Shown: piece after piece, positions 7,164 through 18,227 of the stretch
Layout: every line of letters starts with the position of its first letter
Position numbering within the stretch: position 1 is the first letter of the stretch
Assembly: GCF_009827335.1 (NCBI RefSeq)
Contig: NZ_WTYH01000001.1
Location: forward strand, 930,001-994,000
Direction: 5' to 3'
Origin: Aurantiacibacter arachoides
Lineage (GTDB): Bacteria; Pseudomonadota; Alphaproteobacteria; Sphingomonadales; Sphingomonadaceae
Length of the DNA: 64,000 nt
The notes under the pieces: model-generated
What the model was told of the DNA's origin: nothing
Databases searched by the model: none
What the model saw: only the letters and a program-made list of their open reading frames with translations
Made by a program: the position numbers and the translations under genes

Positions 7164-9032
7164 ATGACCGATTCACCCGAGAAGCCGGATGACCTGCCCT
7201 GGGCCGTGGACGAGCCCGAGGAGGCGCGCCCGAGTATGGTGGAGCTGGAAGCGGCGGGTCAGAACTCCATGTTCAGCGATGATGGGCCCGTGCCGGTGGT
7301 CCCTGCGGTATCCGTGCCCGCCGCCAGCAAGCCCGCCGCCAGCATGCCGGCCGCCAGCAAGCCCGCCGACCCGGCGCAGCCTTATCGTGTGCTGGCGCGC
7401 AAGTACCGCCCGCAAACCTTCAGCCAGCTCATCGGGCAGGAGCCCATGGTCCGCACGCTGGGCAATGCTATCGCGCGCGACCGGCTGGCCCATGCCTTCC
7501 TGATGACCGGCGTGCGCGGGGTGGGCAAGACCTCCACCGCGCGGCTGATCGCCAAGGCGCTCAACTGCATCGGGCCGGACGGGCAGGGCGGGCCGACCAT
7601 CGATCCGTGCGGTGTGTGCGAGCCGTGCATCGCCATTGCCGAGGGGCGGCACATCGACGTGATCGAGATGGACGCCGCCAGCCATACCGGCATCGACGAC
7701 ATCCGCGAGATCATCGAATCGGTACGCTACGCCACCGTCTCGGCGCGGTTCAAGATCTACATCATCGACGAGGTGCACATGCTGTCCAAGGCGGCCTTCA
7801 ACGGGCTGCTGAAGACGCTGGAAGAGCCGCCGCCGCACGTGAAGTTCCTGTTCGCCACGACCGAGGTGGACAAGCTGCCGGTCACCGTGCTCAGCCGGAC
7901 CCAGCGGTTCGACCTGCGGCGAATCCCTACCGACCTGCTGCAACAGCACTTCGCCGCCATCTGCCGCGCCGAGGGCGTCCAGGCGGAGGACGAGGCGCTG
8001 GCGATAGTGGCCGCCGCTGCCGAGGGATCGGTGCGCGACGGTCTCTCCATCCTGGACCAGGCGATCGCCCATGCGGACATGGATTCGGGTGCCGACGGCG
8101 TTGCCGGCGAAACCATGGTGCGCGCCGAAAAGGTGCGCGACATGCTCGGCCTTGCCGATCGCGGGGCCCAGCGCACACTGTTCGCGCACCTGCTGGAAGG
8201 CGAGGCGCAGAAACTGCTGGCGGCGATGGATGCGCAATATGCGCTCGGCGTGGAGCCCTTGGCCCTGATGCGCTCGCTGATGGAATTCACCCACCGCATC
8301 GCGCTGACGCAGGTCGGCGGGGGCGAGGCCGATGCACCGACGCAGGAAGAACGCGCGGCGCTGGGCGAGTGGGCCGGGCGCATGTCCGCAGCGCAGGTCC
8401 ACCGTTTGTGGCAGCTTCTGCTGAAGGGCCATGACGAGGTGCGCACCGCGCCCGATCCGCTGATCTCGGCGCAGATGGCGCTGCTGCGCGCGCTGCACGC
8501 GGTCGACATGCCCGATCCTGGCAAGCTGGCACGGGAACTGAAGGACCTGGCCGCCAGCGGCGTGGGCTCGGGAACAGTCGGCGGGACGGCGGGCGCGGCC
8601 ACCGGCGGAGGAGCGGCTGCGGCACGATTGACGTGGGAGCAAGTGGTCGATCGAATCGAAAGCTCGCACCTCTCCAACGCCATGTCGCTCGCGTCGCGCT
8701 TGCGGATGCAGGTGCGCGTTATCGCGCTCGAGGCGGGCAGCCTCACTTTTACCCAGCCTGCCGGGTCGACGGACGACGTCGCCTCCGATCTGCGATCCGC
8801 GCTGTTCGAGGTCTTCGGCCAGCGCTGGGAAGTCAGCCGGACCGATGACGCACGCCCCGATGCGAGCGCGCCCACGCTGGTCGAGCAGGCAGAGGCCGAA
8901 AAACTGGCTGCGCGCGAACGCGTCCGCCAGCATCCGATGATGCAGGCCCTCTACGAACATTTCCCCGGCGCCCGCATGGTCGAGGAACCCGACGAACCAC
9001 GCGGGCGCGAGGACTGGTCGCGCAGCGCCTGA
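7164..9032 (+). CDS. dnaX: DNA polymerase III subunits gamma/tau
   Basis: Clamp-loader ATPase, 622 residues from ATG 7164. The N-terminus carries a low-complexity leader with PAASKP repeats (about 51-68). The AAA+ domain starts at YRVLARKYRPQTF; Walker A is GVRGVGKT (116-123), a zinc module has Cys135, 149, 152 and 155, the Walker B/DExx segment is IIDEVHML and the arginine-finger region is SRTQRFDLRR. The C-terminal part, with the LTWEQVVDRI block, is the tau region that binds polymerase and helicase. ATG 7128 is an in-frame alternative start; anything further upstream falls in the SRP RNA. I noticed no A-rich slippery heptamer that would give a separate gamma form. YbaB follows, the standard pairing. 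Confidence 0.95.
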   Translation: MTDSPEKPDDLPWAVDEPEEARPSMVELEAAGQNSMFSDDGPVPVVPAVSVPAASKPAASMPAASKPADPAQPYRVLARKYRPQTFSQLIGQEPMVRTLGNAIARDRLAHAFLMTGVRGVGKTSTARLIAKALNCIGPDGQGGPTIDPCGVCEPCIAIAEGRHIDVIEMDAASHTGIDDIREIIESVRYATVSARFKIYIIDEVHMLSKAAFNGLLKTLEEPPPHVKFLFATTEVDKLPVTVLSRTQRFDLRRIPTDLLQQHFAAICRAEGVQAEDEALAIVAAAAEGSVRDGLSILDQAIAHADMDSGADGVAGETMVRAEKVRDMLGLADRGAQRTLFAHLLEGEAQKLLAAMDAQYALGVEPLALMRSLMEFTHRIALTQVGGGEADAPTQEERAALGEWAGRMSAAQVHRLWQLLLKGHDEVRTAPDPLISAQMALLRALHAVDMPDPGKLARELKDLAASGVGSGTVGGTAGAATGGGAAAARLTWEQVVDRIESSHLSNAMSLASRLRMQVRVIALEAGSLTFTQPAGSTDDVASDLRSALFEVFGQRWEVSRTDDARPDASAPTLVEQAEAEKLAARERVRQHPMMQALYEHFPGARMVEEPDEPRGREDWSRSA

Positions 9033-9051
9033 TTGAAAGAAGGACCAAGTT

Positions 9052-9393
9052 ATGCAGAACATGGAAGAAATGATGCGCGCGGCGCAGGAAGCCGCCACCA
9101 AGATCCAGCAGCAGATGCAGGACGCGCAGGTAAAGCTGGACAGCATCGAGGTCGAGGGCAGTGCCGGCGGCGGTCTGGTAAAGGTCCGCGCCAGCGCGCG
9201 GGGCCGCATCATCGCGGTGTCGATCGACGACAGCCTGTTCAAGGAAGAGGAGAAGACGATCCTCGAAGATCTGGTCACCGCTGCCTTCAACGATGCGCGC
9301 GACAAGGCGGACCGGAAGGCAGGCGAACACATGGCCGAGATGCAGCAGGGCCTGGGCCTGCCGCCGGGCTTCAACCTGCCGGGCATGGGGTGA
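9052..9393 (+). CDS. YbaB/EbfC family nucleoid-associated protein
   Basis: A 113-residue DNA-binding protein that forms tweezer-like dimers. It begins with the family's long charged helix (MEEMMRAAQEAATKIQQQMQ), followed by the strand block GLVKVRASARGRIIAVSID and a helix with AFNDARDKADRKAGEHMAEM, ending in the flexible LGLPPGFNLPGMG tail typical of alphaproteobacteria. An AAGAAGGA ribosome site at about 9037 fixes the ATG. It follows dnaX by 19 bp, the usual dnaX-ybaB(-recR) arrangement; recR is not next here. Confidence 0.93.
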   Translation: MQNMEEMMRAAQEAATKIQQQMQDAQVKLDSIEVEGSAGGGLVKVRASARGRIIAVSIDDSLFKEEEKTILEDLVTAAFNDARDKADRKAGEHMAEMQQGLGLPPGFNLPGMG

Positions 9394-9530
9394 TCCGTAG
9401 GCGTGGTGCGTGAGCGGCGCTCTTATCGCAACCGCATCACGGCATGACCGCGAACCTTCGGTTGTGCGGACGCGCTACCCGTGCTGGCCATAAGATCGCC
9501 CGCGCGCCTTTGTGCGGAAAGATCAAATAA

Positions 9531-9559
9531 TTGACAGGCGTGATACTTCCCTGCAACTT
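9531..9559 (+). promoter_or_regulatory. Weak candidate promoter upstream of the TonB-C-like gene
   Basis: A perfect TTGACA at 9531-9536 with CAACTT 17 bp further on. The -10 is poor. If real, transcription would begin at or near the ATG at 9566, giving a leaderless message, and would exclude the GTG at 9512 as start. Confidence 0.3.
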
Positions 9560-9565
9560 CTTTGC

Positions 9566-10441
9566 ATGGGGATCAGGACTTTCGCAGGATTGCTCGCGGC
9601 CGCGGCCATGTATGTATCACCGGCAGCGGCGCAGGACTCCGTCATAGGGCAGCTGTCGCTGCAGCCCAGCACGCCGTGGAACGTCGACTATGCGCAAAAC
9701 AGTTGCGCGATCATGCGTGGATTTGGGCCGGACGATCAACGCGTCCTGTTCGAACTGCGACAGTTCGTGCCCGGTGGCCCATACCGGCTGATGGTCGCCA
9801 GCGAGCACCTGGGCAGCGCCCGCGGCGATCCCGTCGTGACAATGACGCCCGGAGAAACCCGACCGCTAAGCGATGCCCGTCGTCTTCGCGCCAATGGAAT
9901 GCGCGGAGTGGCGGCAACGTTGCGCACCTCATCGGAACCTGCATTGCCCGATGAAACAGGCGAACTTGTGCAGGTTGAAGATGCCATCAACGTCGAAGCA
10001 ACGCGCGCGATGACCTTTCATGACACTTTCGATCGCGATGTGGCGCTGGCGCTCGGCGATCTCGCGCCTGCAATGGAAGCGATGCGGGTGTGCCTGGACG
10101 ACCTCGTTACCGAATTGGGATTCGATCCCACCGCCCTTCGCAACGTCGCCCAGGCAGCCGCGCCGTTGGATCAGGCCAGGTGGGCGCGCGAGGTGAGCCA
10201 GCATTTCCCGACTGCAGCGCTGCGAGCCGGCAGGGATGCCCGGATCACGGCTTCCACCATCGTTAATCCGCAGGGCCGGATCGTGCGCTGCGCGGCGACC
10301 AATGCGCTCGGGGACGAGGATTTTGAGGCGGTCGCCTGCGCTGCCATGATGGAATATGCGCGCCTTACCCCGGCGTTGGATACCGCCGGGGAGCCGACCT
10401 TCGGATCCTACACGGTAACGATCGTCTACACGGTGTCCTGA
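9566..10441 (+). CDS. Secreted protein with TonB-like C-terminal domain
   Basis: A 291-residue protein. From ATG 9566 it has a clear signal peptide (MGIRTFAGLLAAAAMYVSPAAAQ, cleavage after AAA), whereas the GTG at 9512 would bury the signal behind a charged stretch, so 9566 is chosen. The middle (SCAIMRGFG, FELRQFVPGG) is an unassigned beta-rich region. The last 90 residues resemble the TonB C-terminal fold: FPTAALRAGRDARI, a VNPQGRIVRCAATNALGDEDFEAVAC segment with two cysteines, and ARLTPALD...YTVTIVY. Unlike true TonB it has no transmembrane anchor or Pro-rich spacer, so it is probably periplasmic. Function unknown. Confidence 0.75.
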   Translation: MGIRTFAGLLAAAAMYVSPAAAQDSVIGQLSLQPSTPWNVDYAQNSCAIMRGFGPDDQRVLFELRQFVPGGPYRLMVASEHLGSARGDPVVTMTPGETRPLSDARRLRANGMRGVAATLRTSSEPALPDETGELVQVEDAINVEATRAMTFHDTFDRDVALALGDLAPAMEAMRVCLDDLVTELGFDPTALRNVAQAAAPLDQARWAREVSQHFPTAALRAGRDARITASTIVNPQGRIVRCAATNALGDEDFEAVACAAMMEYARLTPALDTAGEPTFGSYTVTIVYTVS

Positions 10442-10573
10442 GGGCGCGGAGCAGCGACGGTCGCTCCATCCACACCAATCCGTCCGCACCAGTTGCACCC
10501 ATGCGCGCCGAACCCATATCGGCGGTAAGGACAAGCGGCGCATGACAATGCCGCACAACGGACGGACTTACCT

Positions 10574-12964
10574 ATGAACGCCTACCCCCTCCTCCCCCTT
10601 CGTGACATCGTCGTCTTCCCCGGCATGGTCGTGCCGCTGTTCGTGGGTCGCGACAAGTCGGTGGCGGCGCTGGAGGCGGCGATGGAGGGGGGGCGTGACA
10701 TCTTCCTCGTCGCGCAGCTCGATCCGGCCTGCGACGATCCCGAGCGCGATGACGTCTACGACATCGGCACCGTCGCACAGGTGCAGCAGATGCTGAAACT
10801 GCCCGACGGCACCGTCCGCGTCCTGGTGGAAGGCCAGTCGCGGGCGAAGATTTCCGATTGGCGGGTGGATGGCGACTTCGTGCTCGCGCAGACCGTCGCG
10901 GTGGACGAGGCGACGGCATCGGGCAGCGAGGTCGCGGCCATGATGCGCAGCGCGCTCACCCAGTTTGGCGACTATGCCAAGGCCAGCAAGAAGATGCCCG
11001 AGGACATCGAGACCGAACTTGCCGAGATCGATGATGCCGGCAGTCTGGCCGATGCCATCGCCGCCAACCTGACGGCCAAGGTCGACGCCAAGCAGCAGTT
11101 GCTTGCCGAAACCGACGCGCTCAAGCGGCTGGAGATGGTCTATTCGCTGATGGAGAGCGAGCTTTCCGTCCAGCAGGTCGAACGCAAGATCCGCGGCCGC
11201 GTGAAGCGGCAGATGGAGAAGACGCAGCGCGAATACTACCTCAACGAACAGTTGAAGGCGATCCAGAGCGAGCTGGGCGGGGCAGACGGCGAAGGGGACG
11301 AGCTTGCCGAGCTGACGAAGAAAATCGCCGAGACCAAGCTGTCGAAGGAAGCGCGCGAAAAAGCCGAGAGCGAGCTGAAGAAGCTGCGCGGAATGCAGCC
11401 GATGAGCGCCGAGGCGACCGTCGTGCGCAACTATCTCGACGTGCTGCTCGGCCTGCCGTGGGGCAAGAAGAGCAAGCTGAAGAAGGATATCGCGCAGGCC
11501 CAGCAGGTGCTGGATGCCGATCATTATGCGCTGGAAAAGGTCAAGGATCGCATTGTCGAGTATCTTGCGGTGCAGGCGCGCACGAACAAGCTGAAGGGGC
11601 CGATCCTGTGCCTCGTCGGCCCGCCGGGTGTCGGCAAGACCAGCCTTGGCAAGTCCATCGCCCGCGCGACCGGGCGCGAGTTCATCCGCCAGAGCCTTGG
11701 CGGCGTGCGCGACGAGGCGGAAATCCGTGGGCACCGCCGCACCTACATCGGCAGCCTGCCGGGCAAGATCGTGTCCAACCTGAAGAAGGCGGGGACCAGC
11801 AACCCGCTGTTCCTGCTCGACGAGATCGACAAGCTGGGGCAGGATTTCCGCGGCGATCCCGCCTCTGCCCTGCTCGAGGTGCTCGATCCCGAACAGAACA
11901 ACAAGTTCCAGGACCATTACCTGGAACTGGACATCGACCTGTCGGACATCATGTTCGTGACCACGGCCAACAGCCTCAACCTGCCGCAGCCGCTGCTCGA
12001 TCGCATGGAAATCATCCGGCTAGAAGGCTACACCGAAGACGAAAAGGTCGAGATTGCCCAGCGTCATTTGATCGACAAGACGGTGGCCGATCATGGGCTG
12101 AAGGCTGGCGAGTTCATCCTGACCGAGGACGCTCTGCGCGACCTCATCCGCTATTACACCCGCGAGGCGGGTGTCCGCACGCTGGAGCGCGAGATCGCCC
12201 GGCTGGCGCGCAAGAGCCTGCGCCGGATTCTCGAGGGCAAGACCGAAAGCGTAATCGTGACGCCCGACAATCTCGGCGACTTTGCCGGGGTGCGCAAGTT
12301 CAAGCACGGCGTTTCCGAGGAAGAAGCGCAAGTCGGCGCGGTAACCGGGCTCGCCTGGACATCGGTGGGCGGCGAACTGCTGACCATCGAAAGCGTCACC
12401 ACGCCGGGCAAGGGCGAGGTCAAGACCACCGGCAAGCTGGGCGAGGTGATGAACGAAAGCGTCGCCGCAGCGTTCAGCTTCGTCAAGGCGCGAGCGCCGG
12501 CTTATGGCATCAAGCCGTCGATCTTCCAGCGCAAGAACGTCCACATCCACCTTCCCGAAGGCGCGGTGCCGAAGGACGGGCCAAGCGCAGGCATCGGCAT
12601 GGTCACGTCCATCGTTTCCACCCTCACCGGCATAGCGGTGCGGCCCGATGTTGCGATGACCGGTGAGGTTACGCTGCGTGGTCGCGTGCTGCCGATTGGC
12701 GGGCTGAAGGAAAAGCTCCTCGCGGCGCTGCGCGGTGGGATCAAGACCGTGCTGATTCCGGAGGAGAACCAGAAGGATCTCGCCGAGATACCCGCCAACG
12801 TGAAGGAAGGGCTGGAAATCATCCCCGTCTCGCACGTCGATCAGGTGCTCGAACACGCGCTGACCGCAATTCCGGCCCCGATCGAATGGACCGAGGCGGA
12901 CGATCTCGCCAGCCAGCCGCACGCGCAGGGCGTGGGGGGAGGACCAGGGGCGGTCGCGCACTGA
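10574..12964 (+). CDS. lon: Lon protease (endopeptidase La)
   Basis: ATP-dependent serine protease, 796 residues, the usual LonA length. The N-terminal substrate domain (YPLLPLRDIVVFPGMVVPLFVGR) is followed by coiled-coil helices, the AAA+ domain with Walker A GPPGVGKTS (about 350-358) and a LLDEIDKL Walker B, and the proteolytic domain with catalytic Ser in KDGPSAG (about residue 671) and its Lys about 43 residues later in GGLKEKLLAALRGG. It degrades misfolded and regulatory proteins in the cytoplasm. The HU gene follows, the classic lon-hup order. A heat-shock promoter would be expected in the 132 bp upstream, but I cannot assign one with confidence. Confidence 0.97.
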   Translation: MNAYPLLPLRDIVVFPGMVVPLFVGRDKSVAALEAAMEGGRDIFLVAQLDPACDDPERDDVYDIGTVAQVQQMLKLPDGTVRVLVEGQSRAKISDWRVDGDFVLAQTVAVDEATASGSEVAAMMRSALTQFGDYAKASKKMPEDIETELAEIDDAGSLADAIAANLTAKVDAKQQLLAETDALKRLEMVYSLMESELSVQQVERKIRGRVKRQMEKTQREYYLNEQLKAIQSELGGADGEGDELAELTKKIAETKLSKEAREKAESELKKLRGMQPMSAEATVVRNYLDVLLGLPWGKKSKLKKDIAQAQQVLDADHYALEKVKDRIVEYLAVQARTNKLKGPILCLVGPPGVGKTSLGKSIARATGREFIRQSLGGVRDEAEIRGHRRTYIGSLPGKIVSNLKKAGTSNPLFLLDEIDKLGQDFRGDPASALLEVLDPEQNNKFQDHYLELDIDLSDIMFVTTANSLNLPQPLLDRMEIIRLEGYTEDEKVEIAQRHLIDKTVADHGLKAGEFILTEDALRDLIRYYTREAGVRTLEREIARLARKSLRRILEGKTESVIVTPDNLGDFAGVRKFKHGVSEEEAQVGAVTGLAWTSVGGELLTIESVTTPGKGEVKTTGKLGEVMNESVAAAFSFVKARAPAYGIKPSIFQRKNVHIHLPEGAVPKDGPSAGIGMVTSIVSTLTGIAVRPDVAMTGEVTLRGRVLPIGGLKEKLLAALRGGIKTVLIPEENQKDLAEIPANVKEGLEIIPVSHVDQVLEHALTAIPAPIEWTEADDLASQPHAQGVGGGPGAVAH

Positions 12965-13027
12965 ACCTTGCTGTGCGTTAATAATACGTGGCCGAGGCAA
13001 AAACCTCGCTCCCGGGCCGGATAGGCT

Positions 13028-13056
13028 TTGACAGGTTGCGGAAAAGTCGCTCAATT
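13028..13056 (+). promoter_or_regulatory. Candidate promoter for hup
   Basis: TTGACA at 13028-13033, 17-bp spacer, TCAATT at 13051-13056, about 70 bp before the HU start codon. It would let hup be expressed independently of lon. Confidence 0.45.
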
Positions 13057-13126
13057 CCCCGCCTCGCCATGCGAGTCCTTAACGGACCGCGCGCCAAGAA
13101 ATCCATTCTGAGGGGGTTGTCCACCA

Positions 13127-13399
13127 ATGAACAAGAACGAACTGATCGGTGCTGTCGCGGATTCGAGCGGCCTGTCGCGCAACGATGCGACGAAGGCCGT
13201 CGAAGCCGTGTTCGACACGATCCAGAGCACGCTCAAGAAGGGTGACGAGGTTCGGCTGGTCGGGTTCGGAACATTCTCGACCGCTCGGCGCAAGGCGTCG
13301 ACCGGACGCAACCCGCGCACCGGTGAACCGATGACGATCAAGGCATCGACGCAGCCGAAGTTCAAGGCCGGCAAGGGCCTGAAGGATTCGGTCAACTAG
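13127..13399 (+). CDS. hup: HU family DNA-binding protein
   Basis: A 90-residue histone-like protein that bends DNA as a dimer. It shows the helical N-terminal half (MNKNELIGAVADSSGLSR), the RLVGFGTFST strand and the arm with the RNPRTGEPM signature whose Pro intercalates into the minor groove. A GAGGGGG ribosome site precedes the ATG. It lies 162 bp behind lon with its own promoter candidate and is followed by a strong terminator. Confidence 0.96.
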   Translation: MNKNELIGAVADSSGLSRNDATKAVEAVFDTIQSTLKKGDEVRLVGFGTFSTARRKASTGRNPRTGEPMTIKASTQPKFKAGKGLKDSVN

Positions 13400-13448
13400 T
13401 CTTCTGGGGAGAGGGCGCCCGGCGCGGTTACGCTGCCGGGCAAGGCGA

Positions 13449-13479
13449 GGGTCGTCCTGCGGGGCGGCCCTTTCCTTTT
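13449..13479 (+). terminator. Rho-independent terminator of hup
   Basis: GGGTCGTCC (13449-13457) pairs with GGGCGGCCC (13462-13470) across a short loop, followed by TTTCCTTTT. The stem is 9 bp counting G-U pairs. Confidence 0.8.
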
Positions 13480-13495
13480 GCGCTGGCGAAAATGC

Positions 13496-14290
13496 CTAGC
13501 CCACCGCCCGCGTGGCGATGGCATACAACGCGATGGCGGCTGCGTTCGAGACGTTGAGGCTTTCCATGGCGGCGCTGATAGGCAGGCGGGCGAGCGCGTC
13601 GCAATGCTGGCCGACGTTGTGCCGCATCCCTTCGCCCTCCGCGCCGAGCACCAGGGCGACTGGTCCGGTGGGCAGCGCTTCGGCAAAGTTCGCCTCCGCC
13701 TCGCCGGCAAGGCCGATGCGCCAGTATCCGGCTTCGGCGATCTCCTCCAGCGCGCGGGCAAGGTTCACCACGCGCACCCAAGGCACGATTTCCAGCGCGC
13801 CAGAGGCGCTCTTGCCGATGACGCCGCTTTCGGGCGGGGCATGCCGATCCTGGGTGACGATGGCGGCGGCATTGAAGGCCGCGGCCGAACGCAGGATTGC
13901 GCCGACGTTGTGCGGATCGGTCACCTGGTCGAGCACGACAATCGGGCGATCGGCATCGCCGGCCAGGACATCGGACAGATGCAGGTCGTCTAGCGGATCG
14001 CATTCCAGCACCAGGCCCTGGTGCGGCGCATCGCGCGCCACCAGGCGCGCCAGGTCGGCGACCTCCGCCCGCTCGAGCGGGAAGTCGGCGGGCAGTTCGC
14101 CATCAAGCGAGTCGAGCCCTTCGAGCGTCGCCCAAAGCTTGCGATGATGGCGATCGGGGTTGTTGAGCGCCGCCTCCACGGCATGGCGGCCCCACAGGCG
14201 CACGGCACCCTTGGACGCGCGACCGGATCCACGCCCGCCCTGCATCCTGCCGGCGCGCCCGCGCAATGCTCTCTTGTTATCCTTCGCCAT
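13496..14290 (-). CDS. rlmB: 23S rRNA (guanosine-2'-O-)-methyltransferase RlmB, TrmH family
   Basis: A 264-residue SPOUT methyltransferase that, in the family, methylates the 2'-OH of G2251 in the 23S rRNA P-loop. After a basic leader (GRAGRMQGGRGSGRASK) the substrate-binding domain opens with LWGRHAVEAALNN, and the catalytic knotted domain shows LDQVTDPHNVGAILRSA (motif 1), VALVLGAEGEGM (motif 2) and PISAAMESLNVSNAAAIALY (motif 3). ATG 14290 has a GAGGA site just upstream on its strand, which overrides a longer open frame. It is convergent with hup. Confidence 0.93.
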   Translation of the reverse strand: MAKDNKRALRGRAGRMQGGRGSGRASKGAVRLWGRHAVEAALNNPDRHHRKLWATLEGLDSLDGELPADFPLERAEVADLARLVARDAPHQGLVLECDPLDDLHLSDVLAGDADRPIVVLDQVTDPHNVGAILRSAAAFNAAAIVTQDRHAPPESGVIGKSASGALEIVPWVRVVNLARALEEIAEAGYWRIGLAGEAEANFAEALPTGPVALVLGAEGEGMRHNVGQHCDALARLPISAAMESLNVSNAAAIALYAIATRAVG

Positions 14291-14331
14291 GTATTCCTCG
14301 CTAGTCGGCCGCTCCCCTGCCAGCACGCCCA

Positions 14332-14360
14332 TTGACAGGCAAGCGGTGCTTCGCCATTGG
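14332..14360 (+). promoter_or_regulatory. Candidate promoter for tRNA-Tyr
   Basis: TTGACA at 14332-14337, 17-bp spacer, CATTGG at 14355-14360. The -10 is weak, but the perfect -35 matches the TTGACC boxes before the other two tRNA genes in this window. Confidence 0.4.
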
Positions 14361-14378
14361 GGCGCCTCTCGGCTGAAC

Positions 14379-14401
14379 GGCCCTTCTTGCGAAGGGCCTT
14401 T
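14379..14401 (+). terminator. Terminator-like hairpin in the tRNA-Tyr leader
   Basis: GGCCCTTC and GAAGGGCC form a perfect 8-bp stem with a TTGC loop, then TTT. No plus-strand gene ends before it; it lies between the candidate promoter and tRNA-Tyr, so it may be a processing or attenuating structure rather than an operon terminator. Confidence 0.5.
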
Positions 14402-14435
14402 GCATGCGGGTTTCGGCCCGCTTCCGGCACGGTGT

Positions 14436-14521
14436 GGACAGGTGGCCGAGTGGTTAAAGGCAGCAGACTGTAAATCTGCCCGCGCAAGCGTACGCTGGTT
14501 CGAATCCAGCCCTGTCCACCA
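14436..14521 (+). tRNA. tRNA-Tyr (anticodon GTA)
   Basis: A class II tRNA. The acceptor stem GGACAGG pairs with CCTGTCC, the D arm is GCCGAGTGGTTAAAGGC, the anticodon loop CTGTAAA carries GTA, there is a long variable arm, the T loop is TTCGAAT, the discriminator is A14518 and CCA is encoded (14519-14521). The long variable arm with GTA anticodon is diagnostic of bacterial tRNA-Tyr. Confidence 0.96.
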
Positions 14522-14542
14522 CCGCCGCTACCTCAGGCTTGC

Positions 14543-16474
<1,932 letters not shown>

Positions 16475-16590
16475 GGGCCGGACTTTACGCGCCCCGGCAG
16501 GATCGACAAGTGCCGAACCTCGCCACCCCGGAACGCTGGAACCCGCGGTCGCAGCTTGTGACACGCCGGTTCCGCGCCTAGGAGCAGGCA

Positions 16591-17343
16591 ATGGCTGGTG
16601 AATTGAGAGACAACCGCGGTCGCGGTGATGCCGAATGGGGCCTGCCCCCGATCCACCCCGAGGGCCGGAAATTCGGCCTGATTGCCGTCGGCGTTTCGCT
16701 GATTTTCCTGCTGTTGCTCGACTGGGAGATCGTCGGCTGGCCACTGCTGATGCTCTCGGTGGGAGTGTTCGCCTTCTTCCGCGATCCGGAACGGGTGGTT
16801 CCGCACGGGGAAAATACGGTGGTTTCTCCGGCGGACGGCCAGGTATCGCTGATCATGCAGGTTCCGCCGCCCACCGAGTTGCAGGGCACTGACGGCGATG
16901 GCGGGCCGGGCCTGGGCGCTGAACCCGTCACCCGCGTGTCGATCTTCATGTCGATGTTTGACGTGCACATCAATCGTGCCCCGATCGCCGGTACCGTGCG
17001 GCGCATCGTCTACATTCCGGGTGCCTTCATGAACGCCGATCTCGACAAGGCGAGCGAGGAGAACGAGCGTCAGCACGTCCTTCTGGAGCGTGCCGACGGG
17101 CAGCGGGTCGGCTTCACGCAAATCGCCGGGCTGGTGGCGCGGCGCATCGTGCCGTTCATCAAGCCGGGCGATATCCTTGCCGCCGGCCAGCGCGTGGGCC
17201 TGATCCGGTTCGGCAGCCGCGTGGACGTCTATCTTCCTGCCGGCACCGACAGCCGGGTGCTGGTAGGGCAGCGCGTGATCGCAGGGGAAACCGTGCTGGC
17301 CGAAATCGGTTCTCGCGTGCATATCGAAGGGGTCAGCCAATGA
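16591..17343 (+). CDS. psd: Phosphatidylserine decarboxylase proenzyme
   Basis: A 250-residue enzyme of the short archaeal-type class common in alphaproteobacteria; it makes phosphatidylethanolamine from phosphatidylserine. There are membrane-associated hydrophobic segments at about 28-60, then [16 protein letters not shown] and [15 protein letters not shown]. The self-cleavage site lies between Gly208 and Ser209 in RFGSRVD, giving the pyruvoyl group on the alpha chain. It overlaps pssA by 4 bp, so the two steps of PE synthesis are translationally coupled. Confidence 0.96.
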   Translation: MAGELRDNRGRGDAEWGLPPIHPEGRKFGLIAVGVSLIFLLLLDWEIVGWPLLMLSVGVFAFFRDPERVVPHGENTVVSPADGQVSLIMQVPPPTELQGTDGDGGPGLGAEPVTRVSIFMSMFDVHINRAPIAGTVRRIVYIPGAFMNADLDKASEENERQHVLLERADGQRVGFTQIAGLVARRIVPFIKPGDILAAGQRVGLIRFGSRVDVYLPAGTDSRVLVGQRVIAGETVLAEIGSRVHIEGVSQ

Positions 17344-18227
17344 CCCTTCCCGGAGACAACATGTCCGACGCATACAACGATCTCGACGATGATGGTGCAG
17401 CCAGCCCCGGACCGGCCTGGCTCGGCCCCAAGGCCAGCGAGCACGAGCACGTCACCCGGTCGGGCGGGGGCAGGGGCCTGGCCATGCGCGCGGTGGTGCC
17501 CAATGCCATCACCGCAGCTGCCCTGTGCTCGGGCCTGACCAGTATCCTGTTTGCTATCGGCGAACAGTGGGACAAGGCCGTGTTCGCCATGGTCGTGGCC
17601 GGCATCCTCGATGCCATGGACGGACGCGTCGCCAGGCTGCTGAAGGCGCAATCGCGTTTCGGCGCCGAGCTTGACAGCCTGTCCGATTCGGCCAGCTTCG
17701 GCATTGCCCCGGCGCTTGTCCTGTACCTGTGGTCGCTGGTGGAGGCGCCGCGGCTCGGGTGGCTGGCGGCACTCGCCTACGCTATATGTTGCGCCCTGCG
17801 GCTGGCGCGATTCAACGCGCGCATCGATGTGGAGGACCAGCCGCACAAGCTGGCCGGGTTCCTCACCGGCGTGCCCGCGCCGATGGGGGCGGGCTTCGCT
17901 TTCATGCCGATCTATCTCTGGCTGGCTACGGGCGAGCAGGTGTTCCGCGATCCCCTGCTCGTGGGGCCGTGGTTGTTCATCGTCGCCTTGCTGATGGTTT
18001 CGAACCTCGCCACGCCGAGCTGGAATTCGCTGAGCCCCTCACGCGATTTGAAGCTCGCATTCATTGCGATCGCCGGCTTGTTGGTAGGCGGACTGCTGAT
18101 GGAAACCTGGTGGACGCTGGTCCTGATAGGGGGGATTTACCTGGCCCTGATCGCCTGGACGATAACGCGTTACGCCCGGATCAAACGGACCCGCGCGGAA
18201 GCGATCAGGACGCAACCGCCCGCGTAG
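17340..18227 (+). CDS. pssA: CDP-diacylglycerol--serine O-phosphatidyltransferase
   Basis: A 295-residue integral-membrane CDP-alcohol phosphotransferase that makes phosphatidylserine. The family signature starts at Asp94 as DGRVAR, then Gly and two Asp residues (GAELDSLSD). Multiple transmembrane segments follow ([35 protein letters not shown] and others). The N-terminal 45 residues are acidic and cytosolic. The start ATGA overlaps the psd stop; ATG at the MSDAYND codon would shorten it by 7 residues. Its substrate comes from CdsA, also in this window. Confidence 0.94.
   Translation: MTLPGDNMSDAYNDLDDDGAASPGPAWLGPKASEHEHVTRSGGGRGLAMRAVVPNAITAAALCSGLTSILFAIGEQWDKAVFAMVVAGILDAMDGRVARLLKAQSRFGAELDSLSDSASFGIAPALVLYLWSLVEAPRLGWLAALAYAICCALRLARFNARIDVEDQPHKLAGFLTGVPAPMGAGFAFMPIYLWLATGEQVFRDPLLVGPWLFIVALLMVSNLATPSWNSLSPSRDLKLAFIAIAGLLVGGLLMETWWTLVLIGGIYLALIAWTITRYARIKRTRAEAIRTQPPA

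Noticed and set aside
7173..9386. 737-residue antisense open frame over dnaX and ybaB
   Set aside because: Antisense of two strongly conserved genes, with no domain of its own.
12990..13010. Hairpin CGAGG-CAAAAA-CCTCG behind lon as a terminator
   Set aside because: The stem is only 5 bp and no T-tract follows.
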